Source of the DNA: Planomicrobium sp. Y74
Lineage (GTDB): Bacteria; Bacillota; Bacilli; Bacillales_A; Planococcaceae
Assembly (NCBI RefSeq): GCF_003668635.1
Contig: NZ_RCWH01000003.1
Location: 62,001-126,000, forward strand
Length of the DNA: 64,000 nucleotides
Direction: 5' to 3'
Shown: positions 49,097-58,309 of the stretch, piece by piece
How the letters are laid out: each line of letters starts with the position of its first letter
Position numbering within the stretch: the first letter of the stretch is position 1
The notes under the pieces: model-generated
Databases searched by the model: none
What the model saw: the letters and a program-made list of their open reading frames with translations, nothing else
What the model was told of the DNA's origin: nothing
Made by a program: the position numbers and the translations under genes

Positions 49097-49573
49097 ATGA
49101 AAATGTTCTTTCATTACAACTGGATGGTCAGGGAAGAGTGGTACGAATGGTGCGAGGGGATCAGCGAAGAAGAGCTACTGAAAAAACGGACCGGCGGAGT
49201 GGGCAGCATTCTGGAAACGCTGTTCCATATAATAGACGTGGAGTGGAGCTGGATCCGCTTGCTGAAAGGCGAAGATGATTTCCAGGAAAGTTTTGACGAG
49301 TACCGGAGTCTCAGCAAGGTGTGCGAATTGGACGCGCAATTTCGCAAGGAAGTGGAAGAGTTCGTCGCCAATTGGGACGACGGCATGGAGCACAAAAGGC
49401 TCCATTTCACCGAAAAAGACGGTACCTTTGTCACCGACCAATGGGGCGAGGTGATGCGCCATATCATCACGCATGAAATCCATCATATCGGGCAATTGTC
49501 CGTGTGGGCAAGAGAGCTCGGGAAAGAGCCGGTGTCCGCAAATCTCGTAGGACGTGGGCTGGCTGATAGTTAA
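49097..49573 (+). CDS. DinB family protein
   Basis: 158-aa four-helix-bundle protein of the DinB/YfiT superfamily. Metal-binding histidines lie in LFHIIDVEWSWI and in THEIHHIGQLSVW. GGAGGT precedes the ATG. Family members include thiol-dependent transferases (bacillithiol S-transferases) and many of unknown role. Single gene. Confidence 0.9.
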   Translation: MKMFFHYNWMVREEWYEWCEGISEEELLKKRTGGVGSILETLFHIIDVEWSWIRLLKGEDDFQESFDEYRSLSKVCELDAQFRKEVEEFVANWDDGMEHKRLHFTEKDGTFVTDQWGEVMRHIITHEIHHIGQLSVWARELGKEPVSANLVGRGLADS

Positions 49574-49640
49574 CCTTCTATAAATAACTGTAACTAAAAA
49601 GGGGCAACTTCGTCAGCTTCATTAAAAGGGGGATTCCATC

Positions 49641-50021
49641 CTGAAACTGAAATCCATAGCTGGCATTCTTTTATTGTCCATCATCCTGAGCGGCTGTCAG
49701 AACAATAATGTCAGTTCATTTTCTGACCCGGACCGGATCGAAGTTTATGACTATTCGAACAGCGAGGAACTAATTGCCACCATAGAAGATCAGGAATTGA
49801 TTGAAAGCCTGACAGAAGAATTGGATCATGCAGAAACGCATGGAACAGAGGCCGTTGACTGGGGCGGTCCGGATTATCAGCTGGTTTTCAAGCATGAAGA
49901 TAAAACTGTATATGAAATCGGTTATGATACTGACCTGCTTAGACTTGGAGTTGGCGGAGAGGGCAGGTATTCAAAACACGAAAAACTTTTTGAAGTGGCG
50001 ACTGAACTGCCAATCGAATAA
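49641..50021 (+). CDS. Lipoprotein of unknown function, probable CTG start (126 aa)
   Basis: AAGGGGG is 8 bases before CTG AAA at 49641, and the frame then reads KLKSIAGILLLSIILSGC, a complete lipoprotein signal. The next candidate, TTG 49674, falls in the middle of it. No ATG or GTG is available. The mature part (105 aa) is acidic and unrecognised. Ends at a bidirectional terminator. Confidence 0.65.
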   Translation: MKLKSIAGILLLSIILSGCQNNNVSSFSDPDRIEVYDYSNSEELIATIEDQELIESLTEELDHAETHGTEAVDWGGPDYQLVFKHEDKTVYEIGYDTDLLRLGVGGEGRYSKHEKLFEVATELPIE

Positions 50022-50032
50022 GGTATAAAAAC

Positions 50033-50073
50033 AAAACGGCAATGCAAAGGTAATCCTTCGCATCGCCGTTTTC
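50033..50073. terminator. Bidirectional terminator
   Basis: AAAACGGCAATGC / GCATCGCCGTTTT with one mismatch. Confidence 0.88.
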
Positions 50074-50077
50074 TTGA

Positions 50078-50467
50078 TTATTCCTCCAACAACTCCATCA
50101 CCGCAAAATAATTCTCTTCCTCATCCGCAAAATTGAAAGTTCTCCCCATCCGCATGTTAACGAGTTCGCCGGTCGTCACGCCTCTTTCCTTGAAGTCAGC
50201 GTACAGCTTATCGACACTGTCCGTATAGAACATCAACGAAGGCGTACCCAGATTCAACTCCGGCGACATCTTCGAAATGACTTCCTTGTCATGCAGCACA
50301 ATTGTCGTCGCCGAATCTTCTGACGGCGCAATCTCAATCCATCGAATCCCCATGTCCTCAGAACCTTCATCAGCAATCACCGTGAATCCAGCCTTCTCCG
50401 TCCAAAATTTCACTGCCTTATCCTGATCATTCACATACACCATCACTTGCCCAAGCTTACTGATCAA
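50078..50467 (-). CDS. VOC family protein (glyoxalase/dioxygenase fold)
   Basis: 129 aa with two beta-alpha-beta-beta-beta units: LGQVMVYVNDQDKAVKFWTEKAGF and PSLMFYTDSVDKLYADFKERGV, ending FADEEENYFAVME. TTG 50467 has AGGAG 8 bases upstream; the longer frame to 50548 lacks an RBS. Metal-dependent enzyme or binding protein; substrate unknown. Confidence 0.88.
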   Translation of the reverse strand: MISKLGQVMVYVNDQDKAVKFWTEKAGFTVIADEGSEDMGIRWIEIAPSEDSATTIVLHDKEVISKMSPELNLGTPSLMFYTDSVDKLYADFKERGVTTGELVNMRMGRTFNFADEEENYFAVMELLEE

Positions 50468-50821
50468 TCCGATCACTCCTTTGGGAAATATTGTTCGATT
50501 CACACACATTATACTTCCGCACTTGAAATATTGAAAAGATTTGGACATGAGTGCTGTCCAGATTTAATACTGTACCATTTCAAATGTGATGGTTTTATTA
50601 ATTATATTTATCCGGTGTCGAATTCAGAACCTCACTTTATATAATTACCTTGCTGTTGTATTCAGAGTTTTTTCTATGTAAAAAAATTTGTTTTTTATAT
50701 CGAAACTAATTTTAAAAATATTCTATCAATTTAAAAAGTATTATGATATTATGAGAAAAAGTTTAGTAATACTATATTTTTTACTGTGAGACTATATTTC
50801 GGAAAGAGAAGGTAAGGAACT
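50468..50821 (+). promoter_or_regulatory. Leader of the HyuAB operon with a 20-bp-spaced direct repeat
   Basis: AT-rich, non-coding. ACTATATTT occurs at 50771-50779 and 50791-50799, just before the RBS of the XRE-cupin gene, a possible operator pair. No strong -35/-10 pair stands out. It is notably AT-richer than the rest of the window. Confidence 0.4.
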
Positions 50822-51364
50822 ATGGATGGTATTTACCAAAAGATAAAAAATCTAAGAATTGAGAGTGGACTAACATTAAAAGATCTTAGTGAGAAGACAG
50901 AGTTATCGGTTAGCTTTTTGTCTCAAATTGAAAGAGGATCTTCCTCTCTGGCGATTACTTCTTTGAAAAAAATTGCAGATGCTTTTGAAGTCCCCGTTAC
51001 ATTTTTCTTTGACTCGGAGACAAACCATAATTATATGTTGCAGGCTGGTGATAGAAAGCCTTTTCAACTGGAAGGGGCTTCGACAACTTACAGTCGGTTA
51101 AATGGGGAGTTCGGAGGTCGAAGGTTAGAGCCTTTACTGGTAACGCTGGCGCCTAAGCAGGAACAAAACCAAACGTCCAACCATCCGGGAGAAGAATTTT
51201 ATTATGTTTTAAAAGGAGCAGCATTATTCAAAGTGGATGGTAAAGAATACTTTGTCAGGGAGGGGGATTCGATTCACTATCCATCTGAAGTGCCGCATTC
51301 ATGGGAAAATCCCCTGAATGAAGAAACAATTATCCTTTGTGTACTGACGCCTGTGATATTTTAA
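50822..51364 (+). CDS. XRE regulator with C-terminal cupin domain
   Basis: 180-aa regulator: HTH at residues 5-62 (LTLKDLSEKTELSVSFLSQIERG) and a cupin at about 105-180 (NHPGEEFYYVLKGAALFKVDGKEYFVREGDSIHYP). Such proteins sense a small molecule with the cupin and control nearby catabolic genes. It heads the HyuA-HyuB-cupin-permease cluster and ends 26 bases before hyuA, so local control is likely; the effector is unknown. Confidence 0.92.
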   Translation: MDGIYQKIKNLRIESGLTLKDLSEKTELSVSFLSQIERGSSSLAITSLKKIADAFEVPVTFFFDSETNHNYMLQAGDRKPFQLEGASTTYSRLNGEFGGRRLEPLLVTLAPKQEQNQTSNHPGEEFYYVLKGAALFKVDGKEYFVREGDSIHYPSEVPHSWENPLNEETIILCVLTPVIF

Positions 51365-51390
51365 TTCAAAAGAAAGAGGGCTGATCATTA

Positions 51391-53436
51391 ATGAGAATAG
51401 CTACAGATATTGGGGGAACTTTTACAGATTTAGTTTATGTAGACGAAAATGGAAAAGTGGGAGTTGCAAAAAGCCATACAACCCCTCCGAATTTTGAACA
51501 GGGAATTATTGATGTGATTGAAAAAAGCGGGATTGATCAGCAGGAGATTGAAACTTTTATACATGGAACAACGGTAATCATCAATGCTCTCACTGAACGA
51601 AAAGGTGTGAAAACCGGATTGATTACCACAAAAGGCTTTCGTGATGTACTCGAAATTGCAAGGGGGAATCGCTCTGATTTGTTCAACGTACGTTACGAAA
51701 AACCGGTTCCGTTTGTTGAACGTTATTTGCGTCAGGAAGTTGAAGAACGGTTAAACCAAAAAGGGGAAGTTGTCATTCCGCTCAACATAGGGAAAATCAA
51801 AGAACTTATTGCTTATTTCAAAAGAGAGCAGGTGGAAGCATTGGCAGTTTCTTACCTGCATTCCTATAAAAATCCTGAACATGAAGAACTGACTGTTGAG
51901 CTGATACGGGAGCTATGGCCCGAAGTTGCTGTTACTGCATCTCATGAAGTAACGAAGGAATGGCGTGAATATGAAAGAACAAACACTGCGGTTTTAAATT
52001 CTTATGTAAAACCGATAGCTTCAAAGTACATCAACAAACTCAATTCCAAGCTGGTGGAAAACGATGCGGACAGTTTTAATTACATCATGCAATCAAATGG
52101 AGGAACCACAACATTCGAGCAAGCGAAAAAGACTCCAATCAATATGGTCGAATCGGGCCCTGTAGCTGGAATTTACGGAGCTGCTTATCTGGGCGAAATT
52201 ATCGGGGAGAAAAATGTCATCGCTTTTGATATTGGCGGAACAACAGCAAAATGCTCGCTCATCAGCAATGGGGAAGTAAAGGTATCCACCGATTATTATA
52301 TTGAGAAAGATGATCTGAGGGCGGGATATCCGATTAAATCTCCAGTTGTCGATATAGTGGAAATCGGTAATGGAGGCGGCTCCATCGCCTGGATTGATGA
52401 AGGCGGCTCACTAAAAGTTGGCCCGCAATCAGCTGGTGCAGTCCCAGGACCGGTTGCTTATGGACAAGGGGGCACAGAACCCACTACAACCGACGCAAAT
52501 TTGCTGACTGGCCGACTTTCTCCGGAAAACTTCGATTACACAGTTGATATGAAATTAGTGAAAAAGGCTATTCATGATAAAGTGGCCAAAGTCTATGGCA
52601 TGACAGAAGAAGAAGGAGCACTCGGCATTATCCGGATTGCCAATGCGAATATGCTGAACGCTCTAAAGCTGATTTCAGTCAGAAAAGGTTATGATCCACG
52701 GGATTTCACTCTTGTAGCTTTTGGAGGCGGTGGATCGATGCATGCGCCTGCATTAGCCCGGGAGCTGGGCGTCAAAAAGGTAGTAGTACCGGTCGCATCG
52801 TCTGTCTTTTCTGCATGGGGAATGCTGATGACGGATTTACGCCATGACTACATACAAACCTATATCAACCGTTTTGAAGACTTGGATCTGGCGGAACTGA
52901 ACAACGAGTGGGATAAGCTTGAAACTCAGGCGAAACAGCAATATGCAGAAGAAAATATAAAAGAAGAAGAAGTTATTTTCAATCGCTTTGTTGATATGCG
53001 TTATTCCGGTCAAGAGCATACGGTGAAAGTACCGTTGGTAAATGGGGAAATTAAAGCTCAGACAGTACAGGAGGTCATCCGCTTATTCCATGAAATGCAT
53101 GAGCAAAATTTCACATTCAAATTGGAAGAAGCTCAGACAGAGATTGTCAACTTGCATTTAACTGCTTTTGGCACTGTTCAGAAACCGAAGCTGCAGAAAC
53201 TGGAAACCGGGAGCAAGGATGCCGAAACAGCATTGAAAGAAACACGGCCAGTCTTGTATGAAGGTGAAGGTTGGAATGATACAAAAGTTTATCACCGTAC
53301 ATTACTTGCTCCCGGTATGAAAATACAAGGTCCGGCAATCGTGGAAGAGCCGACTGCGACAACTGTTTTCTATTCAGGGCAAATCTTGTCAGTAGATGCT
53401 TATGGAAACTTATTGATCGAAATGGGGGCGAAATAA
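51391..53436 (+). CDS. hyuA: Hydantoinase A/oxoprolinase family subunit
   Basis: ATP-dependent cyclic-amide hydrolase or carboxylase subunit, 681 aa, with ASKHA-fold motifs: IATDIGGTFTDLVY at residues 3-16, HGTTVIINALTERKG, ESGPVAGIYGAAY and IAFDIGGTTAKCSLI. It pairs with HyuB, whose gene begins 1 base after its stop. Known systems of this type act on N-methylhydantoin, 5-oxoproline, acetone or acetophenone; the permease next door favours a cyclic ureide or amide, which is inference. Confidence 0.92.
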   Translation: MRIATDIGGTFTDLVYVDENGKVGVAKSHTTPPNFEQGIIDVIEKSGIDQQEIETFIHGTTVIINALTERKGVKTGLITTKGFRDVLEIARGNRSDLFNVRYEKPVPFVERYLRQEVEERLNQKGEVVIPLNIGKIKELIAYFKREQVEALAVSYLHSYKNPEHEELTVELIRELWPEVAVTASHEVTKEWREYERTNTAVLNSYVKPIASKYINKLNSKLVENDADSFNYIMQSNGGTTTFEQAKKTPINMVESGPVAGIYGAAYLGEIIGEKNVIAFDIGGTTAKCSLISNGEVKVSTDYYIEKDDLRAGYPIKSPVVDIVEIGNGGGSIAWIDEGGSLKVGPQSAGAVPGPVAYGQGGTEPTTTDANLLTGRLSPENFDYTVDMKLVKKAIHDKVAKVYGMTEEEGALGIIRIANANMLNALKLISVRKGYDPRDFTLVAFGGGGSMHAPALARELGVKKVVVPVASSVFSAWGMLMTDLRHDYIQTYINRFEDLDLAELNNEWDKLETQAKQQYAEENIKEEEVIFNRFVDMRYSGQEHTVKVPLVNGEIKAQTVQEVIRLFHEMHEQNFTFKLEEAQTEIVNLHLTAFGTVQKPKLQKLETGSKDAETALKETRPVLYEGEGWNDTKVYHRTLLAPGMKIQGPAIVEEPTATTVFYSGQILSVDAYGNLLIEMGAK

Positions 53437-53437
53437 G

Positions 53438-55177
53438 ATGACATTGACAAATCAGGAAGTGAAGGTCGATCCGTTTACAATTGAAATTGTTAAGGATTCT
53501 TTGATTGCAATAGGGGAAGAGATGTTCCATGCCTTAGCAAGAACATCTATGAGTCCGATTATTTACGAAGTTTTGGATTACGCAAGCGGGCTGACAGATT
53601 CAAAAGGGCAATTATTGACACAAGGGAATGGTGTAACTGGATTTATCGGAATGCTGACATTCATGGTTAAAGAAACTTTGAACAAATTTGGCGAAGAAGA
53701 GCTAAAGGAAGGCGATATTATTATCATTAATGATTCGTATGTGGGTGGCGGTTCGCATTTATCAGATGTCGGACTCGTGATGCCTATCTTCCATGAAGGG
53801 AAGATTATCGCGTTTTCTGCTAACAAAGCTCACTGGACAGACGTAGGAGGAAAAGATCCCGGATCGTTCAGCAATGACGCAACCGAGATTTATCAAGAAG
53901 GACTGCAATTTCCATGTGTGAAATTATTTGATGAAGGAAAACTGAATCAGGCGGTTCTCGATATTATCAAATCGAATATTCGTTTTCCGGATTTATCTAC
54001 CGGAGATCTTTGGGCGCAAGTGGCAGCACTGCGGACGGGAGAGAAACGGGTAAAGGAACTGTGCGAAAAAAACAGTGTTGAGGTAGTTCAGGCATCCATC
54101 GATCATCATTTGGACCATGGAGAGCAGATGGCCAGAAAAGAATTGGCGAAATTACCGAAAGGCGAATTTACTGCAGAAGACTTTGTTGATGATGACGGTT
54201 TTGGAAATGGACCTTTCCCGATCAAAGTTAAAGTGACCATTACGGACGATAAATTTATCTGTGATTTCCGGGGCAGCCATCCACAGGTTCCTGGTCCGGT
54301 CAACTGCACTTATACGGGATTGGTCTCAGCGGTTCGCACCATTTTCTTAGCAGCGACAAATCCTTCCCAGGATGTCAATGACGGCGTGTTCCGGCCGCTC
54401 GAAATTATAACCGATCCTAAATCCATTTTAGCAGCGGAACGCCCGGCACCAGTATCGATTTATTGGGAAAGTATGCAAGGTGGTGCAGATCTTGTTTGGC
54501 AGGCACTTGCGCCATCATTGCCGGACCGTCTATCAGCTGGACAATTACTGTCTGTCTGCGCGGTGACTTTATCCGGAGAACATCATGTAACTAATGAACC
54601 GTTTCTGATTGTGGAACCTTCGGTAGGCGGCTGGGGAGCAGCAAAAGGACAGGATGGAGCCAGAGGTCAATTCTGTATTGGAGACGGCGAAACCTATAAC
54701 GTCCCGGTCGAAGTGGCAGAAACGCGCTACGGAGTTATGATTGACGAATACAGCTTGCGGACAGATGGTGCGGGTGCCGGAGAATTTATAGGTGGTGCAG
54801 GTGTAACACGCGCGTATCAGGCAATGACCGATAAGCAAATGGTATCTGCAACATTCGGCCGCAACAAATACTTCCCATGGGGTCTGAATGGCGGAGATGA
54901 AGGTTCGCCTAATGAATTCATTATAGAAAAAGTGAACGGTGAAACTGACGGGCCATTCGGTATTTATCCACGCTATCCTCTGAATAGGGGAGATGTAGTC
55001 AAGCTGATGACAGCTACCGGAGGCGGTTATGGAAATCCGCTTAACCGGCCGGCAGAACAAGTGGCGAAAGATGTGAAAAATGGCTACATCAGTATCGAGA
55101 AAGCAAAAAATGTCTTCGGTGTAGTTGTGAATGAAGATATTTTCTCAGTAGAAGAATTAATCGGGAGAGGAAATTGA
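53438..55177 (+). CDS. hyuB: Hydantoinase B/oxoprolinase family subunit
   Basis: Partner subunit of HyuA, 579 aa, with DPFTIEIVKDSLIAIGEEMFHALARTSMS, FRGSHPQVPGPVNCTY and GGAGVTRAYQ, all typical of HyuB. GGGGGCG precedes the ATG. The 3' end overlaps the possible TTG of the cupin gene. Together they would open a ring using ATP. Confidence 0.92.
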   Translation: MTLTNQEVKVDPFTIEIVKDSLIAIGEEMFHALARTSMSPIIYEVLDYASGLTDSKGQLLTQGNGVTGFIGMLTFMVKETLNKFGEEELKEGDIIIINDSYVGGGSHLSDVGLVMPIFHEGKIIAFSANKAHWTDVGGKDPGSFSNDATEIYQEGLQFPCVKLFDEGKLNQAVLDIIKSNIRFPDLSTGDLWAQVAALRTGEKRVKELCEKNSVEVVQASIDHHLDHGEQMARKELAKLPKGEFTAEDFVDDDGFGNGPFPIKVKVTITDDKFICDFRGSHPQVPGPVNCTYTGLVSAVRTIFLAATNPSQDVNDGVFRPLEIITDPKSILAAERPAPVSIYWESMQGGADLVWQALAPSLPDRLSAGQLLSVCAVTLSGEHHVTNEPFLIVEPSVGGWGAAKGQDGARGQFCIGDGETYNVPVEVAETRYGVMIDEYSLRTDGAGAGEFIGGAGVTRAYQAMTDKQMVSATFGRNKYFPWGLNGGDEGSPNEFIIEKVNGETDGPFGIYPRYPLNRGDVVKLMTATGGGYGNPLNRPAEQVAKDVKNGYISIEKAKNVFGVVVNEDIFSVEELIGRGN

Positions 55178-55179
55178 GC

Positions 55180-55509
55180 ATGGATATTTTAAATATTGAA
55201 GACTTGGCACAAGAAGGCAATGAATCCTATTCGATGTATACGATTTTTAAAGAAAAACAGCAAAATTCAACTGTCAAAGTAGGCCATGTCACTATTTATC
55301 CAGGGGAAACAGTTCCGTTAACCGGTGTTTCCAAACATGAAGAAAACGAGTATTCCGTAATTGTCAAAGGGTCCTTGCTCACAGAAATTGACGGCAAGCA
55401 ATACCGCGTTTCTGCAGGTCAAGCGACATATATCCCAAAAGGTGAAGAACATATTGCGGTCAATGACGGTAATGAAAATTGCGAATTGGTGTTTGTCATG
55501 GTTGGCTGA
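55180..55509 (+). CDS. Small cupin protein
   Basis: 109-aa single-domain cupin: GVSKHEENEYSVIVKGSLLTEIDGKQYRV and IPKGEEHIAVND. Motif 1 has one His and the Glu, so metal binding is possible but incomplete. ATG 55180 is 9 bases after GAGAGG. Its place between hyuB and the permease suggests a part in the same pathway, for example as an isomerase or accessory; unproven. Confidence 0.85.
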   Translation: MDILNIEDLAQEGNESYSMYTIFKEKQQNSTVKVGHVTIYPGETVPLTGVSKHEENEYSVIVKGSLLTEIDGKQYRVSAGQATYIPKGEEHIAVNDGNENCELVFVMVG

Positions 55510-55553
55510 TCTGGATTGGTGAATGGAAACTTAATATTAAAGGGGGAGTACGG

Positions 55554-56903
55554 ATGGAAAAGCAAGGTATTAAAAATGCAGTAGGCAAAGACGAAGCACT
55601 AGCGGCAATTCCAGCAGATAAACGTCAGCACTGGCTGACTCCTGCAATGATTTTTGGCGGACTTGAATTTACAATTCCAGTTTTAATGGTAGGAGCTACA
55701 CTTGCTGGAGCATTTGGCATGTCACAAATTTTCTGGATCCTGCTGGTATCCCTTTTCGTTGTCCAATGGGCAGGAAATGCGGTTGCCGGTTATATGGGCG
55801 CCAAAACCGGTCGCTCATCTTCTGTTATTGCCCGCACTAGTTTTGGTGCAGCCCAAGCAAGATTCATCGTGGGCGTCACAATCTTCATCGTCTCTCTTGG
55901 ATGGTGGGCATTGCAAACCGCTGTGGCAGGGAATGCTATTTCGGCCATGTTGGGAATCGATTATCAAAACGAAATTATCCCTTGGGCAATTGTCACAATC
56001 ATCGTCGGATTATTGTTTGCAATTCCTTCTATCATTGGGTACGGCTCTATGAAGTGGACGGATTATGTAGCTGTTCCGGCTGGTCTTCTATTGATTATTG
56101 GCGGTATTTTCTACGCTCTTCAGAATACAGGCTTCAGCACAATTATGGCTTGGCGACCTGAACCTTCAATGACTTTTTTAGCAGCGCTCAGCCTGATTAT
56201 CGGAATTAACGTTTCCCAATGGGTCATTGCATCAGACTATACACGTTACGCAAAACCAAAAGTAAAAGATAATATCCTGATTCCACTGGGTATCATTGCT
56301 GTCGGATTTCCCTTGTTCTACGTTGGGGCCATCATGTCGGTCGGTGTCGGCGATGCGGATATCGTTAACGTCATGATGAACCTCGGCTTTCCGGTATGGG
56401 GCTTCCTAATTTTGTGGTTCGCTACCTGGACAAGCCAATTGGTCAATAACTACAGTATGGGACTGGCTATGGCGAACATTTTCAACGTGAATTCAAACAA
56501 GGGCCGTGCCATTCTGACATTGATCGGCACGTTGATCGCCATCGTTATCGCACTTGCCGGAATTCTGCAGTACTTCATGGATTTCCTGTACATGACCGCC
56601 TTAGTCTATCCAGCCATCGCTGGCATCATGATGTCTGACTTTTTCTTTATCCGTAAACAGCAATGGGCAGATAATAAAGGTTGGAACTGGATGGCGACTA
56701 TTGCACTCGTGGCGGGTGTCATGGTGGGTTATTTTACACAATACGTAAACTCTTTTGGACTTCCTGCAGTTCAGTCACTCATTGTAGCAGGTATTGTTTA
56801 CTTTGTTGCCATGAAAGTTAAAGCTGCAATTAAACCGGATCACTTTACAGTTCCGCTTGAAAACGAAGAAAAAGTGTTGAAAGAAAAAACAGAACCAGTA
56901 TGA
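55554..56903 (+). CDS. NCS1 / purine-cytosine permease family transporter
   Basis: Nucleobase:cation symporter of 449 aa, about 12 helices. Family segments: GLEFTIPVLMVGATL, GAKTGRSSSVIARTSFGA, VSQWVIASDYTRYAKP and LVNNYSMGLAMANIF. AAAGGGGGAG precedes ATG 55554. NCS1 proteins import cytosine, allantoin, hydantoins and similar rings, so it probably brings in the HyuAB substrate. Last gene of the operon. Confidence 0.92.
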   Translation: MEKQGIKNAVGKDEALAAIPADKRQHWLTPAMIFGGLEFTIPVLMVGATLAGAFGMSQIFWILLVSLFVVQWAGNAVAGYMGAKTGRSSSVIARTSFGAAQARFIVGVTIFIVSLGWWALQTAVAGNAISAMLGIDYQNEIIPWAIVTIIVGLLFAIPSIIGYGSMKWTDYVAVPAGLLLIIGGIFYALQNTGFSTIMAWRPEPSMTFLAALSLIIGINVSQWVIASDYTRYAKPKVKDNILIPLGIIAVGFPLFYVGAIMSVGVGDADIVNVMMNLGFPVWGFLILWFATWTSQLVNNYSMGLAMANIFNVNSNKGRAILTLIGTLIAIVIALAGILQYFMDFLYMTALVYPAIAGIMMSDFFFIRKQQWADNKGWNWMATIALVAGVMVGYFTQYVNSFGLPAVQSLIVAGIVYFVAMKVKAAIKPDHFTVPLENEEKVLKEKTEPV

Positions 56904-56911
56904 AATTTTAA

Positions 56912-56953
56912 AAAAGTCTCCGACAGATTGCAATTCTGTCGAAGGCTTTTTTT
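56912..56953 (+). terminator. Terminator of the hyu operon
   Basis: AAAAGTCTCCGACAGA / TCTGTCGAAGGCTTTTTTT. Confidence 0.85.
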
Positions 56954-57139
56954 ATGCAAGCGAATCTTCTCCCATGACATCCAGCCGACAGGATAAACTT
57001 TCATTAAAATCATCGAGATGCAGACCTTCGTATCCACTCGAGTTATAGACGGGTGCGAAGAATGGCTTCTTTCTGCTTTCAAATTTGGTTCTTCAAACTC
57101 TTCTCATTGAGCACATGTTGTTTTTGGATGGCAGTATCC

Positions 57140-57272
57140 TTAAATCTAATAGTGCAATGCTTGCTGTGCGCGTTGCTGGTCTTTTTTACATATAGATCGT
57201 ATTGGAAGCCATCTGGCTTAATTTGCTGGCGGCTTTAGAATACATGTCCTGATCAAAAGCGGTGTACACAAG
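57140..57272 (-). pseudogene. Frameshifted remnant of a small conserved protein
   Basis: From 57272 the minus strand reads LVYTAFDQDMYSKAASKLSQ, then after a frame change FQYDLYVKKT, then after another QQRAQQALH. These pieces look like one small Bacillales protein broken by at least two indels, perhaps with an internal deletion. I recognise the pattern but cannot name the family. The stretch 56954-57139 shows nothing else. Confidence 0.5.
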
Positions 57273-57334
57273 ATATTTTTTTCGGAAAACAAAAATCGAA
57301 TCAAACCCATCCGATTCATCCCCTCCCGGAATAT

Positions 57335-57496
57335 CTACCTTCTGCGCAGCTCCTCAGCGATCTGCTTCAAATAAGCATTGCGCTCCTTCGTCAAATTCAC
57401 CCACATAATAACTACATAAATCGCAATCACAATTGGCAATAAAGAAAGTAAAAGTCCAATAATCGGAAATACCGTAATCATTCCGTCGCCCATCAT
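57335..57496 (-). CDS. Small membrane protein (53 aa)
   Basis: ATGATGGGCGACGG opens a 53-codon frame to TAG; GGAGGG lies 7 bases upstream. One membrane helix (about residues 8-32, FPIIGLLLSLLPIVIAIYVV) and a charged amphipathic tail, TKERNAYLKQIAEELRRR. Similar short proteins are frequent in Bacillales. Function unknown. Confidence 0.7.
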   Translation of the reverse strand: MMGDGMITVFPIIGLLLSLLPIVIAIYVVIMWVNLTKERNAYLKQIAEELRRR

Positions 57497-57552
57497 AATT
57501 CATCCCTCCTTGTACTTACTATACGTAAGCCTTTGGCAAATGTTTCAAAAAC

Positions 57553-57586
57553 ATAAAAAGCATTCCCGTGTATAGGGAATGCTTTC
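57553..57586 (-). terminator. Terminator of the 115-aa protein gene
   Basis: AAGCATTCCC / GGGAATGCTTTTT on the minus strand. Confidence 0.85.
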
Positions 57587-57589
57587 ATA

Positions 57590-57937
57590 TCAAACCGGCT
57601 CCGAGGATTCTTCCTCCGGCGTACCCAGCCGATCCGTCAACGTATTATAAATATCATCAAAATGCCGGTCTTCGTACCACATCTCGTTGTACGAAGCGGA
57701 GCGGATAATCGCTTTCTTATCCACTTTTACAACTTCGATCTGTACCGAATTGCTCTTGCCCGTCTCATCAATCTCGCGCTGTTTTTCCTTCATGAACGCA
57801 TCCGCATCGTGCGGCTCATACTTCCGGAACGTCTCCACCACTTCATTGAAAACCGTAATCGTATCTTGTTCACTCTTGAACAGCCAATAATAATCCTTCT
57901 TCGCACTCGACAGGTGCAGATTCAATTGATAATGCAT
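57590..57937 (-). CDS. Conserved protein of unknown function (115 aa)
   Basis: AAGGAGG is 7 bases before ATG 57937. Soluble, charged, starting MHYQLNLHLSSAKKDYYWLF. The ORF could extend to 58255 but the extra part only translates array A8 and hairpin DNA, so it is not used. Not recognised. Confidence 0.68.
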   Translation of the reverse strand: MHYQLNLHLSSAKKDYYWLFKSEQDTITVFNEVVETFRKYEPHDADAFMKEKQREIDETGKSNSVQIEVVKVDKKAIIRSASYNEMWYEDRHFDDIYNTLTDRLGTPEEESSEPV

Positions 57938-58040
57938 GTATTGTCCTCCTTCGGGAATAAAAAACGTATTTTCAGTATGTTGTTCTATACCCGAATTTGG
58001 AGGGGGAAACCTTTTCCGCGGAGCAAGACCGCCGAAAATG

Positions 58041-58145
58041 CATACGTGAGATAGGGAGGAGAAACCGTAAGATAAAAAGCTCAAACCGTAAGATAAAACA
58101 TTAAAACCATAAGATAAAGTCCGCAAACCATAAGATAGAAACAAA
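58041..58145 (-). repeat. Family A 21-bp array, 5 units, inverted (A8)
   Basis: Cores at 58046 (GTGAG), 58067, 58088 (GTAAG), 58109 and 58130 (ATAAG). On the minus strand the end unit is CTCACG, deviating like the ends of other A arrays. Confidence 0.9.
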
Positions 58146-58196
58146 ATAAGGAGACACTCCTTTCGAGAAGAGAAACACCTTATTGCCCGAAAAACG

Positions 58197-58243
58197 GGCG
58201 GGGCCGCAGCCCCGCCCAAAGCAGTCCGCCGGAGCGGACTGCG
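58197..58243 (-). repeat. Paired GC-rich hairpins of the B-H-A module, inverted copy
   Basis: GGGCGGGG/CCCCGCCC at 58197-58218 and GCAGTCCGC/GCGGACTGC at 58222-58243. On the minus strand the order is B6, hairpins, A8, as in the plus-strand copies. Confidence 0.85.
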
Positions 58244-58309
58244 ACCGTTCAGCACTTTACCCTGGAGAGAGGGGATAAAAATTGGGAGTCGTTAAGCATA
58301 ATGTGCTAT

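Noticed and set aside
50468-50821. Riboswitch before the hyu operon
   Set aside because: No conserved aptamer pattern or terminator hairpin visible in the leader.
57053-57238. 61-aa plus-strand frame rich in Phe, Cys and Leu
   Set aside because: Opposite strand to the decayed small gene; no RBS.
57938-58255. N-terminal extension of the 115-aa gene with LSYGFxx heptads
   Set aside because: The extension is array A8 and hairpin DNA; a clear AAGGAGG and ATG exist at 57937.
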